Under the pieces are notes generated by a model. That model was not told the origin of the DNA, searched no databases, and saw nothing but the letters and a program-made list of their open reading frames with translations. Below are positions 23,982 through 33,355 of a DNA stretch of 64,000 bases, one piece after another. How positions within the stretch are numbered: the stretch's first letter is position 1; every line of letters begins with the position of its first letter. A program made the translations under genes and the position numbers. Source of the stretch: Phyto melanocephala (taxonomy: Eukaryota; Arthropoda; Insecta; Diptera; Rhinophoridae); the NCBI GenBank assembly GCA_941918925.1, contig OW799234.1:119672284-119736283 (forward strand), read 5' to 3'.

Positions 23982-24518
23982 TTAATCCAATAGATTAGCA
24001 CAATTTTGAACTAAATCGGTAAATATTGGTAAATTCAGTTTTAGAGTATTGGCAGCAATTTGACTGCAGGAGTCATCAATTGTTAAAGAATCCAGATTGA
24101 GATATGCGTTAGTATTATAAACAACAGTATATAGATTATTCATACGATTCTTGATCGTTAATGCGCAAAAAGAAGACGATGATTCGTCAGCATCATCCTC
24201 GTTATATGCAGAATTTTTGCAAATCCTATCGTCAGCATCAATAACTCTAGCAGTTTTCTTCATTATATTGTTACAATAATTCAAAATTTTTTTAACTTCA
24301 TCGGATTTTTTACCTTTGCAAACTTGAATGTCATATTTAAAATCACTAGCTAAGTTCTCCACACTGAATACAGCATCTACCAAACAATTGATGCCACCCA
24401 ATGTGCTCGATGATTCAATTACATACTGTGTGAAATCGTTACGGCTGGCAATGTCGGATCCACTGGTGAATGCCAGGATAGAGACTAATAAAATAATGGT
24501 TGTATTTTTACGATACAT
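23982..24518 (-). CDS. secreted six-cysteine protein, DUF725-like (copy 2)
   Basis: Single-exon gene, 178 aa. Residues 1-20 (MYRKNTTIILLVSILAFTSG) form a signal peptide. The six shared cysteines are in GINC, IQVC, RICK, SFCA, DSCS and QNCA, with one extra Cys in NYCNN. An acidic/serine patch (DDADESSSS) replaces the charged linker of copy 1. It is divergent in sequence from copy 1 but matches it in length, order and cysteine spacing. A TATA box lies 70-80 bp upstream. Function unknown; extracellular location is inferred from the signal peptide. Confidence 0.75.
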   Translation of the reverse strand: MYRKNTTIILLVSILAFTSGSDIASRNDFTQYVIESSSTLGGINCLVDAVFSVENLASDFKYDIQVCKGKKSDEVKKILNYCNNIMKKTARVIDADDRICKNSAYNEDDADESSSSFCALTIKNRMNNLYTVVYNTNAYLNLDSLTIDDSCSQIAANTLKLNLPIFTDLVQNCANLLD

Positions 24519-24586
24519 TATAGCTATTCTGGTATTTACAAGTTGTTTGCGGCTTGTAACACTAAAAGCTCCTGTAAAAGTCTAAC

Positions 24587-24596
24587 ATTTATATAC
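24587..24596 (-). promoter_or_regulatory. TATA box of copy 2
   Basis: Minus-strand GTATATAAAT lies about 70 bp upstream of the start codon, a position similar to that in copy 1. Confidence 0.55.
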
Positions 24597-24943
24597 CCAG
24601 ATGATATATGTATATAAACATTATATCACTTGTTTAAATATTTTTATTAAATTAAAAATATACAACTTGAATTAAGTGAAAGATAAATATTTTCTTATTT
24701 TAATAAACACAATAAATTTTATTACTATATATTTTCGTTGCAAAGCATTTAATTTTTTTTAACAAATATTAAATTATTTTTATAAAAATCAAATATTATT
24801 GCATATTTAAAAATTTTACAGAAAATCTTGGGTAAGTGGGTCAATTACCAACAAAGAGCTAGGCTACAAAATTAAAAAAAGTTATCAACAAAAAGTTTAG
24901 ATTTACGTTTACTTTAAACAACGCTTATAAATACTTATGTATC

Positions 24944-25940
24944 TATATGAGGAGCCGCAGAACAAAAGGTGCTTTTTCGCATTTCGCGAAAAATTGGTTT
25001 TTTGGTATTTTTATAATATTTAGGTTGAAATCTTGTAGAAACAATCAAGTTTGCATTATTATTATTTTTTTTTTACAAAGTAAATGGGTTCTAAAAAATT
25101 TATGCTTAACAAAAGGTGCTTTTTTGATTATTTTTTATCAAAAGGTGCTTTTTTGATTATTTTTTATCAAAAGGTGCTTTTTTGATTATTTTTTATCAAA
25201 AGGTTCTTTTCCATAATCTTTGTTTAGTTTCACTTTTTACTTTAATGATCAAACCAAACTACAGTTAAAGTAAAATTAATCAGATGTTAAAGTCTTTGTG
25301 GAAAGTCTTTTAATAAAACAGTTTGGTAAAGACTGGAGTGAAAATCAGTCATTATTTTGGTACAAGAACCTTTTGTATAACCAGGATAAAGGTATGGAGG
25401 ATTCAATAGACGAAAATGTTGGATGTTCTTGCCTAGAAGAAGATGTTGGAACAAGAGTTTAACTTTAACAAATTTTATATGTATTTAATTTAAGGCTAAG
25501 AAAGAAATGTTTAAGTTGCAATTTTATTTAATAAAACGACAAAAATTATATACTTAATTTAACATTTTTTAATATATTAGATCAGGTTTAACCACATTCA
25601 GTCAAAATTGTATCGTCATTTATGTGTATTCGCATTACAAAATATACTTTTTCCTTCTATTAACAGAACGTGCTCTTTTACTTTTTTTAACAAAAGGTGC
25701 TTTTTTGCTTTCTTTTTTACAAAAGGTGCTTTTTCCGAAATAAAAATGGAATTATATCAAACATCCTTAATATTTAATAGGGTGACTTATGACAGTTAGA
25801 TGCATCTGTAGATAAGTAAAATACTTGTTAGCATTTGCAGGTTCTTGCAGTTTTTTAAAGTGGCGAAAAAAATTAATCTCAATTTCCCAAAAATTTGAAA
25901 TGAGCGAAAAAGCACCTTTTGTTCTGCGGCTCCTCATATA
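24944..25940. mobile_element. ~1-kb TIR element with internal copies of the TIR motif
   Basis: Ends of 37 bp match perfectly as inverted repeats (TATATGAGGAGCCGCAGAAC followed by AAAAGGTGCTTTTTCGC). The core AAAGGTGCTTTTT recurs inside near 25112, 25141, 25170, 25199 (one mismatch), 25693 and 25722. Three of these lie in ~29-bp tandem units with GATTATTTTTTATC. No transposase is recognised. The superfamily is unknown to me. Confidence 0.8.
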
Positions 25941-25952
25941 TAGATATATCTA

Positions 25953-26562
25953 TCTACTATATATATAAAAGTGAAACTCTGTGTGTGTGTGTGTTAGCTA
26001 TAGACTCCGAAACTGTAAAACCGATCGGACTTAAACTTTGGCAAGTTGTTGTGCACATTCCAGGGAGTGTTTATGGGTGGCAAAAAGTGGGCGGGGCCAC
26101 GCCCATACAAAATTAGTTATCAGTTTTAGCTACTTGCACTTGACCGATTTTTCTGAAACTTTGCACACATATCGAGCTGTTATGAGTTAATAATTTCGTG
26201 ATAAGAAAAGTGGGCGGGGCCACGCCCCTAAAAAGTTTTAATTTTGAGGTACTTGCACTGGACCGATTTTTCTAAAACTTTGCACTTTGAACTCTCATGA
26301 TTATACAATTTCGTGATTAGAAAAGTGGGCGGGGCCACGCTCCTAAAAAATAAGTTATCATTTTTAGCTGCTTGCACTAGATTAATTTCTCTGAAACTTT
26401 GCACACATATTGAGCTGTCATAACTATACAGTTTCGTGATTAGGAAAGTGGGCAGTGCCACGCCCATTAAAAAATAAGTTATAACTTTTAGCTACTTGCA
26501 CTTGATATTCAATCACAATTCAGAATGCATTTTTATTCACGGCGCACGCCGGGCTTGGCTAG
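25953..26562 (+). mobile_element. complete non-autonomous Helitron
   Basis: It starts A|TCTACTATATATATAAAAGT followed by a (GT)n run. The interior repeats a unit of about 100 bp with GTGGGCGGGGCCACGCC and TTTCTGAAACTTTGCACACA. It ends with the stem CGGCG-CA-CGCCG, then GGCTTGGCTAG|T. The TC start, the 3' hairpin, the CTAG end and insertion between A and T are the diagnostic Helitron features (family knowledge). No Rep/helicase is encoded. It begins 13 bp after the TIR element ending at 25940. Confidence 0.9.
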
Positions 26563-26944
26563 TATGCATAAAAATATGATGGTACAAACTGTGTGAAATG
26601 TACATAAATAAATATTGCTCTCTTACCTGCTTTTATATGATGAAGAAGTTTTTTGTTTGTTTTAAAAATCGAAAAGCCTTAAAGAAAAATCACTATAAAT
26701 GACAATCAAGAAAATATCATATGTTTCATGCAGAATTGTGTTAAATTATCTTATTGTGCTGAAGTGCTTTCAACATTTTTAATTCAAAACAATTTACCAT
26801 ATTACCTTCAATTGTAAAGCGCTGCCAGATTATCGTTTTTAACAATTGCTAGTACATTTTTTTCGTAAAAACATCATAATTCTTTTTTAATTTTTAAGTT
26901 ATATATGAAATAAAAGTGATCCTTTTTTTCCCGTAACTGTATGT

Positions 26945-27000
26945 ACAGGATGGTGAAGGGTATTAACGGATTTAGCACGGCCAAATACTTAATTTTTATC
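26945..27000 (+). mobile_element. INE-1-like 3' end fragment
   Basis: GATGGTGAAGGGTATTAACG followed by a degenerate stem TTTAGCACGGCCAAAT matches the 3' end of the second subfamily. Nothing else of the element remains. Confidence 0.45.
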
Positions 27001-28300
27001 TCAAGGCGAATACTAGTAAAAATAATTACATTTACATTATATATTTAACTCCGAATAAGTTAAAAGCCAATTGATATCACCTTATGAATGATTGAAAATT
27101 GGTAAGGCTCTGAGGCTTACATTCAATAAAAAAATAAAATGTATTTGAAATTTATTTTAAGAACATTTCGTATAAAAAAAATTAAAAAAAAACTCTTTAA
27201 TTTTAGGAATTTTTAAACAGAAATTCGACGTAACTTTATTTTCTGTTAAAATTGGTTTCAGACTTTACAGAATTCAGTTGCGAGATAAAATCTTTTTTAT
27301 TTTACAAAACTAATATTTTAACTAAAATATGTCTTTGGTGTTTTAGCACTTTGAAAATTAAGAACAAAAGAGAGATAAATAATAAAATTGGGGTATTAAA
27401 AGTAATTTCGTGGATTCAATTATGGATAATATTTTTTAAACTGGCTTTTACAAACGCAATTTTGTTTAATTTTTTTTTACTTGCAAACTAAAGTTAAGAA
27501 ATGAAAATTCTATAAAAGCTAATTTTTTCAAAACCTAAAACTTAGTTTCGTTCAAAACTTGATAGTTAAATATTATAATATTAAATATTCAATACTCCTA
27601 CAAAACTCTACATATTTATTGGCAGTTAACTTTCAAATAAATCAATAAGTTTAATTAAAAGTTTTAAAATAGCCCCGTGACGAAACGACTTTTGTAAATG
27701 TCGGATCCTGGCATCTCCACTTTAACGCGTCGCAGAAATTCTTTTTCGAAAAGACAAAAATGGTAAAATTGGGATATTTCATTATGTATCGGAATTAAAT
27801 AATTATGGTCATACTTGTGAAGAAGGTTAATCATATAGAATTATATGATATAAGGAGCACACTCAAAAAATATTTTGGAAAGGATTTTACTACTGTATAG
27901 ATTGTTCCAAGAATTTTAATTAATTTTTTAAAAATGATACTTCGGACTTTTTACCTAGAAGATTCTTTGGATCACAAATGCTCCGCAATTCCTATTTTGG
28001 AAACGAACGTTTCAAATATCCATATTTGAAACTTGTTAATTTCGTCCTAAAAATACTCAAATTATAAATTAAAAAAGCTAAGGTTTGTATATTTTGAACT
28101 GGGAAACTACCGAACATACATAAATATAAAAGAATTGTTTTTCATTCCATGACGCATGATCATATTCAAAGTTAGTGTTCTTTGTATTGACTTTAAACTA
28201 TTTGCGCAGTTGTCTGCTCATTTTCGAGATCAATATTTATTTTCATCAGCACTGACGTCTATTTACTTAGCATGCACAATTTTACAATAACTAAATAAAT
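27001..28300. other. intergenic, no supported gene
   Basis: AT-rich upstream region of the gene at 28378. The open frame 27252-27491 has no domain or promoter support. Apart from this gene's TATA box near its end, nothing is recognised. Confidence 0.45.
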
Positions 28301-28308
28301 TTTCGTTT

Positions 28309-28317
28309 CTATAAATA
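28309..28317 (+). promoter_or_regulatory. TATA box of copy 3
   Basis: CTATAAATA lies about 65 bp upstream of the start codon, consistent with the promoters of copies 1 and 2. Confidence 0.5.
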
Positions 28318-28377
28318 CTTGTGAACTAGTATTAAATGACACGACTACTTCAAACGATAATCATCAATTAAGAGTTT

Positions 28378-29439
28378 ATGGGAAGAAAAACTAAAATAAT
28401 GAACTTAAAGTTATTAAATTTATTTTTTATCTTTATTGCTATCTTGGTGGTTGAATCATTAGAGGTGCAGGTTGATGATTCAACCGCTGAATCTACAGCC
28501 AGCGTGAGTTCAGAATCCACTGTAGAATCGTCCACAACGATTGGCTCTTCTAAATCAACCACTACCTCTGCTGAATCGTCCGCAACGATGGTTTCTTTAA
28601 AATCAACCACTACAAGTTCTTCGGACGCCACCTTTGCTGAGAGTTCCATTGCAGATTCGTCAACAACGATTGGTTCTTCTGAATCAACCACTACAAGTTT
28701 TATGGACGCCACCTTTGCTGAGAGTTCCACTGCAGAATCGTCCACAACGATTGGTTCTTCCGAATCAACCACTACAAGTTCTTCGGACACCACTTCTGCT
28801 GAAACAACAACGGAAATTTCTTCAGCCACTAGCCCTAAAACAAGTTCTTCTGCAACAACTCCATTACAAGAAGAAACAACAACATCGCTTGAAATAAATG
28901 AAACTACCGTGGGCACAACAGATACCACAACTGAAGATTCCACTTCCACAACTACTCCAACTTTCGCCGATGATGTAAATACTTCTGCGCAAAATTTTCT
29001 CGGCATTAATTGTATGGCCCAGGCAGTCTACAATATACAAGATCTTACACTCAACTTTGTATATGAAATTAAACTATGTGGGTCAAAAGTTAGAAATGAA
29101 GTCTCTTCAATTTTAGATAGTGTTAAGCTGGTTGAAAAATATAGCACAAAAGTTGAACAGGCTAATGAAAAAATATGTAACAACTCAAATTTCAAACGAA
29201 ATTCTAATTTTACTAAATCGCCTTCCAACAAATGCGTAAGAAACCTAACAAATGCTATGGATAGACTGAATAAAAGTGTCGATAAAACGCTCGAAAAAGT
29301 AAATAATTATTTCAGCAACACCCGAAATATCTGTGCTAGTATGGTTCTTTTGAAATATCGTTCAAGCTTAAATAATTTTAGTGCAACTGTCAGAAATTGT
29401 GCAAAACTAGCTTCAAATGTATGGTTTTCTAGGCTTTAA
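28378..29439 (+). CDS. mucin-like secreted protein with a DUF725-like C-terminal domain (copy 3)
   Basis: Single exon, 353 aa from the Met at 28378 (346 aa if the Met at 28399 is used). A hydrophobic signal peptide (LLNLFFIFIAILVVES) is followed by about 170 Ser/Thr-rich residues containing imperfect 27-residue repeats (SSTTIGSSESTTTS and variants), a likely O-glycosylation domain. From about residue 200 the chain matches copies 1 and 2, with cysteines in GINC, KLCG, KICN, NKCV, NICA and RNCA. Several N-glycosylation sequons (NETT, NNSN, NFTK, NLTN, NKSV) are present. AATAAA overlaps the stop region (29440) and recurs at 29452. The role is unknown; a surface-coating or secreted-mucus function is inference only. 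Confidence 0.8.
   Translation: MGRKTKIMNLKLLNLFFIFIAILVVESLEVQVDDSTAESTASVSSESTVESSTTIGSSKSTTTSAESSATMVSLKSTTTSSSDATFAESSIADSSTTIGSSESTTTSFMDATFAESSTAESSTTIGSSESTTTSSSDTTSAETTTEISSATSPKTSSSATTPLQEETTTSLEINETTVGTTDTTTEDSTSTTTPTFADDVNTSAQNFLGINCMAQAVYNIQDLTLNFVYEIKLCGSKVRNEVSSILDSVKLVEKYSTKVEQANEKICNNSNFKRNSNFTKSPSNKCVRNLTNAMDRLNKSVDKTLEKVNNYFSNTRNICASMVLLKYRSSLNNFSATVRNCAKLASNVWFSRL
28498..28806 (+). repeat. coding tandem repeat (81-nt units) in the mucin-like domain
   Basis: Segments around CCACAACGATTGG.TCTTC and AATCAACCACTACAAGTT recur four times. Two full units are 81 nt (27 codons) and the first ones are shorter. The unit length is a multiple of three, so copy-number changes keep the frame. 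The antisense strand is also stop-free here. Confidence 0.85.
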
Positions 29440-29457
29440 AATAAATATGTAAATAAA
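29440..29457 (+). terminator. two polyadenylation signals of copy 3
   Basis: AATAAA at 29440-29445, directly after the stop, and a second at 29452-29457. Confidence 0.55.
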
Positions 29458-29660
29458 GAATTAATCAAATACTTCGCAGAATGTATTCGTAAGAAAGATT
29501 TTATTTGACCTGCAAAAAGCGATGCCACAAACTTGGGAAATATTTAAAACTATCTTTTAAAGCGATGTCAGAAATTTACTTGGAAATATTTAACCTAATT
29601 GTGTATAGTTGAATAAATATTATAATAAATAGTTAATCAATGTGTATCTTTTCAAATAAA

Positions 29661-30083
29661 TTTCGCCTATAACTTTGCCAATTAGTGACCAATTTATCCT
29701 AAATTTTTCATAAACATTTCCGGAGGCACAGCAAATCTATAAACAGTAACAATAAGTTATCCTAGGGATGTAAAATTTTAATTTTTTATTGTAAATATAA
29801 TCAATACAGATGCAGCCGTATTTATTTGCTCATATCTCATAAAGTTATTGGGTAATTTTGCTGATTTCCAATACTGATCTGCTCTCGAATATTTTTGATA
29901 CCTTACACGGGTTTTGTCAATGTCAGGGGGCGGACTGACGAATAGTGCTTAGTCGACTCCCCTATTCATAAGCTTTCAGAATATATATACTTTATGGGGT
30001 CGAAAATGAATATTGTAGAGATTTTACACGGAATGACAAACCTATATATGTATGTATACCCTTACACTCACTGTGAAGAGTAT
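29661..30083 (-). mobile_element. INE-1-like element lacking its 3' end
   Basis: The minus-strand 5' hairpin is degenerate (TATACTCTTCACAGTGAGTG). It is followed by a TTTCGACCCCATAAAGTATA block, a short GTCAGTCCGCC run, a CTCATATCTCATAAAGTTAT block in reverse and CCAATTAGTGACCAATTTAT. The terminal stem and CTTGTTTT are absent. Confidence 0.65.
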
Positions 30084-30653
30084 AATAATTAGAGAACAAA
30101 TAAAATTAACGTTAAATGAGTCATACATATATTTCAGATCTTGAATTTAGTTTACAGAAAGGTAACTCCAAAGTTCTATTAAAATTACATAATGATACTC
30201 GTGTATTTAGCTAAATGCATTGATGCTGTTGCTCAAAGTGTTCGTGAACATCCATTGAAATTACCTTATCTTCGTTCTCAGGATGAATAATTTTCGCACT
30301 TTTGCTAGAAGTGTTGTCTTTGGAATTGATTGATTGGATGGGGTAAAGGTTCAGGATTTTCATACAAATTTAAAAAAACAAATATTCGTTGATTTTTTTT
30401 ACATTTTAAATGCCCAATCCAATATTTTTGAAATAAATTTGAACTTTTATTGTACTTAAGTATTCATAAAGATAACATAATTACTTCCATTAACATCTTA
30501 TGTGAACTTAAGACTATTATCAGAATAATCTAGGCCCAATTGGTATCAGGGATTCATCGTGAGGTTTGAATCATAACGTAAAATAAAACACATAAATTTT
30601 AAAGCGAACTTAAAATTTTTATTATCGGTTAAAAGAACAATTTATGGCACTTA

Positions 30654-30770
30654 GGGCCGTATTCATAAAAAATATTTTAGGTTTATTGAATGCTTATTTG
30701 ACAAATTTCTCTACAACATCTGTTAAATAAACCTTTAATAAACCTAAAATATTTTTTATGAATACGGCCC
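30654..30770. mobile_element. palindromic MITE, PIF/Harbinger-like
   Basis: This 117-bp element has perfect 34-bp terminal inverted repeats starting GGGCCGTATTCATAAAAAAT. It is flanked on both sides by the direct trinucleotide TTA (30651-30653 and 30771-30773). A 3-bp TTA/TAA target duplication and GGGCC ends are typical of PIF/Harbinger elements (family knowledge). No coding capacity. The perfect repeats suggest a young insertion. Confidence 0.85.
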
Positions 30771-30829
30771 TTAATGTTTGAAAGTGATATCATGAAAATT
30801 TTTGGCAACGACTACGTAGGTAGTCCATT

Positions 30830-32890
30830 CGGAGGATCCAATTTTAGGTGACTCGTTGTGACTAGTATCTTGCGAATAACACGAGTAATGTAGGCTTCAA
30901 TACGCGTCATTTGTAGCTGTCTTATTTCTGAAGACCTCAGACTTTACATATTCCCAGAGAAAATAGTCCAAAGGTGTGATTTCAAACAATCCAATTTACC
31001 GTAGCAAAACCTGAAAATAAAATTATTTTTCAACAAGCCTATTGTTTCACGCGCTGTATAGCTCGTAGCGTCGTCTTGTTGAAACCAGATTTCACTGACA
31101 CCATTCACTTGAATTTAGGAAGCACTTGGTCCGTTAACATGGTACGGTAATGGTTACCATTGACGGTAACACTCAGATTGGAATTATTTTTAAAGAAATA
31201 TGGACCAATAATTCCACCAGACCATAAACCACACCATATCGTTTTTATACCCTTCACACGAGAAAAAGGTTTGTCATTCCGTGTGATTTTCTACAATTTT
31301 TATTTCCAACCCCATAAAGTATATATTTTCTGAAAGCTTATGAAGTCTGTCCGTGTGTATGTTGAAATCAACTTTTTGACATCCGACATTGCCTTGACCC
31401 TGGTGAGGTATTAAAATATCAGAAATATTCGGCAGTAGATCGGTATTGAAAATCAGAAACATCGACATAAACAACTGAGATGTGAGAAAAAAACCACGGT
31501 CACCTAGTTTTTTTTTTAAACACAACAGCATGCATACATACAAACGTGGTATACTGCTTAGAGTAAACGTGACATCGAATCCCAACTGAACCAAAACAAG
31601 TAACAGTGCTATATTCGGCCGTGCCGAATCTTATATACCCTTCACAACGTGTAGTCATGCAATAACAATTGTTTGTATCACCATTCATCCCATATAAAAT
31701 ACGTGCATACGTACACGTTAGAATAAATGTGGCATCGAATCCCAGCTGAGCCAAAAAAATTTTATTTTATTTAATATATTATTTATATTTTATTATTTTT
31801 TTTTATATTTTTTTTAAATTTTTTTAAAAAATTTTTTTAGAAAAATTTTTTTAATTTTTTTTTAATATTTTTTTTGTAGTTTTTTTTATTATTTTTTTCT
31901 ATTATTTTTTTCTTATTTTTAATATTTTTTTTTTTTAATTTTTTTTTGTTTGGTATGTTTTTCACATGTATTTATGTATGTATGTTGTTGTTGTAATTGT
32001 GAAAAAAAAACGAGGTGGTCGTGGTTTTTTGCTCATATCTCAGAAAGTTATGGGGCGATTGTGCTGAATTTCAATAGCGATTCATTCCTGGATATTTCCA
32101 AGAGATTGATACCATATACAGATCTGAGGAACATGTAGTTGCTTCTAAAAGTTGATTTCAACCAACACACGGACAGGCGGGCAGACGGACAGACTGTCAG
32201 GGCTTAATCGACTCCCCTATTCATAAGCTTTCAGAAAATATATACTTTATGGGGTCGGAAACGAAAATTGTAGAAATTACAAACGGAATGACAAAGCTAT
32301 ATATACCCTTGTGCACCACAGGTGAAGGGTATACAAATTTTTTTTTTTATTTTAGATATTATTTATATTTTTATTTTTTTTCTTTATTTTTTAATTTTTT
32401 TTTAATATTTTTTTGTTTTGTTTTATATTTATTGTTTATATTTTTATTATTTTTTTTTTAATTTTTTTTATTATTTTTTTTAATTTTTTTTATTATTTTT
32501 TTTAATTTTTTTTTTATTTTTTATTTTTTTAGAATACATACGTAAATTTATAATTTTACAATGGGATGTTTTTATATATGTATGTTTTTTATACGTACGT
32601 ATGGTAACAATAGTTTGTTATTGCATGGCTACACGTTGTGAAGGTTATATAAGATTCGGCACGGCCGAATATAGCACTCTTACTTGTTTAATGGATATAA
32701 TGGTAGCTGGGTTGCTCATCAGCCAAAATACGGCAATTTTGTTTATTAACGTAGCCATTGAGCCAGAAGGTCAGCAAGATTTTTGCGATTAAACACCAGA
32801 TATCGTATTTCACAGAAAGCTGTTTTGCGTAATACAGCTGAACAATTTGGAGATGCTGTTGTGGTGTGAGTCTGTTCATGCTAACTTGCC
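30830..32890 (-). pseudogene. Tc1/mariner transposase relic split by nested INE-1-like elements
   Basis: On the minus strand the relic begins near 32880 with MNRLTPQQHLQIVQLYYAKQ, then jumps by internal deletion to FWLNGYVNKQNC (about 32730). After the nested block (31246-32690) it resumes with a TIWCGLWSGGIIGPYFF-like segment and VTVNGNHYRTM. Further on are broken pieces of the C-terminus near PLDYF. This order is that of insect Tc1/mariner (DDE_3) transposases. Many stops and frameshifts mean it is dead. Confidence 0.7.
31246..32690 (+). mobile_element. INE-1-like element (+) containing an inverted INE-1-like element (-)
   Basis: The outer plus-strand copy (31246-31592 plus 32335-32690) starts at a degenerate TATACCCTTCACACGAG and ends with the TTCGGC/GCCGAA stem and CTTGTTTA. 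The inner minus-strand copy (31593-32334) is complete, from the CACCTGTGGTGCACAAG hairpin to CTTGTTTT. The inner copy has its GCATCGAATCCCAGCTGAGC block in the inverted orientation and closely resembles 2225-2957. The inner copy sits right after the outer's AACTGAACCAAAA, the start of the low-complexity tract. Confidence 0.85.
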
Positions 32891-33057
32891 CAACAATACT
32901 GAACAAAAATGACAAAGCAATATGATATGAAATCCTATTAAAAATCAAACCAGACAATAAATCACTAAATAGTTTGTAAATCAAACTGTTTAAAAAAGGT
33001 GATGAATTTGTCTGAAGAATTTTTAAAAAATGCAAAATTTTCGTCCAAAAAGTAATT

Positions 33058-33247
33058 ACCCAGGCATATTAATTCATTAGAAAGTCTTGATTTGTCATCT
33101 GATTATATATAATATATTTTGCTTCACTTGTTAAAGCATTAGTTGTTAAAAATCATAGGTAAAAAAACAAATACTCTTTCTCTTCTCTCATTTGTTTCAA
33201 AAATTTTTTTTCTAAATGCGTTTATCCGATTAATAAATATGCAGTGG
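33058..33247. mobile_element. MITE, second copy of the 13772-13970 family
   Basis: The left end CAGGCATATTAATTCATTAG pairs with the right end, reverse complement CACTGCATATTTATTAATCG. It shares CTCTTCTCTCATTT and an AATTTTTTTT block with the other copy. It ends about 110 bp upstream of the first visible Ubr3 exon, inside the preceding intron. Confidence 0.5.
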
Positions 33248-33355
33248 TTATTGCATTATTTTGTTAATTTATTTGTTATTTATTTATTATAGTTTAATAT
33301 TTATACATTTTCTAAATATATATTTTAAGTCTATTTTTGTTTCTTTTTTTTTTAG

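Noticed and set aside
25953..26562. Short-period repeats with GCCACGCCCAT as evidence for an INE-1 element
   Set aside because: INE-1 also has GCCACGCCCAC repeats, but the TC start, CGGCG/CGCCG stem and CTAG end show a canonical Helitron, unlike the CTTGTTTT-ended elements.
28368..29006. 212-codon antisense open frame rich in VVVDSEE
   Set aside because: It is the mirror of the Ser/Thr repeat region of the plus-strand gene, whose codon bias removes stops on the other strand; it has no signal peptide and no homology to copies 1 and 2.
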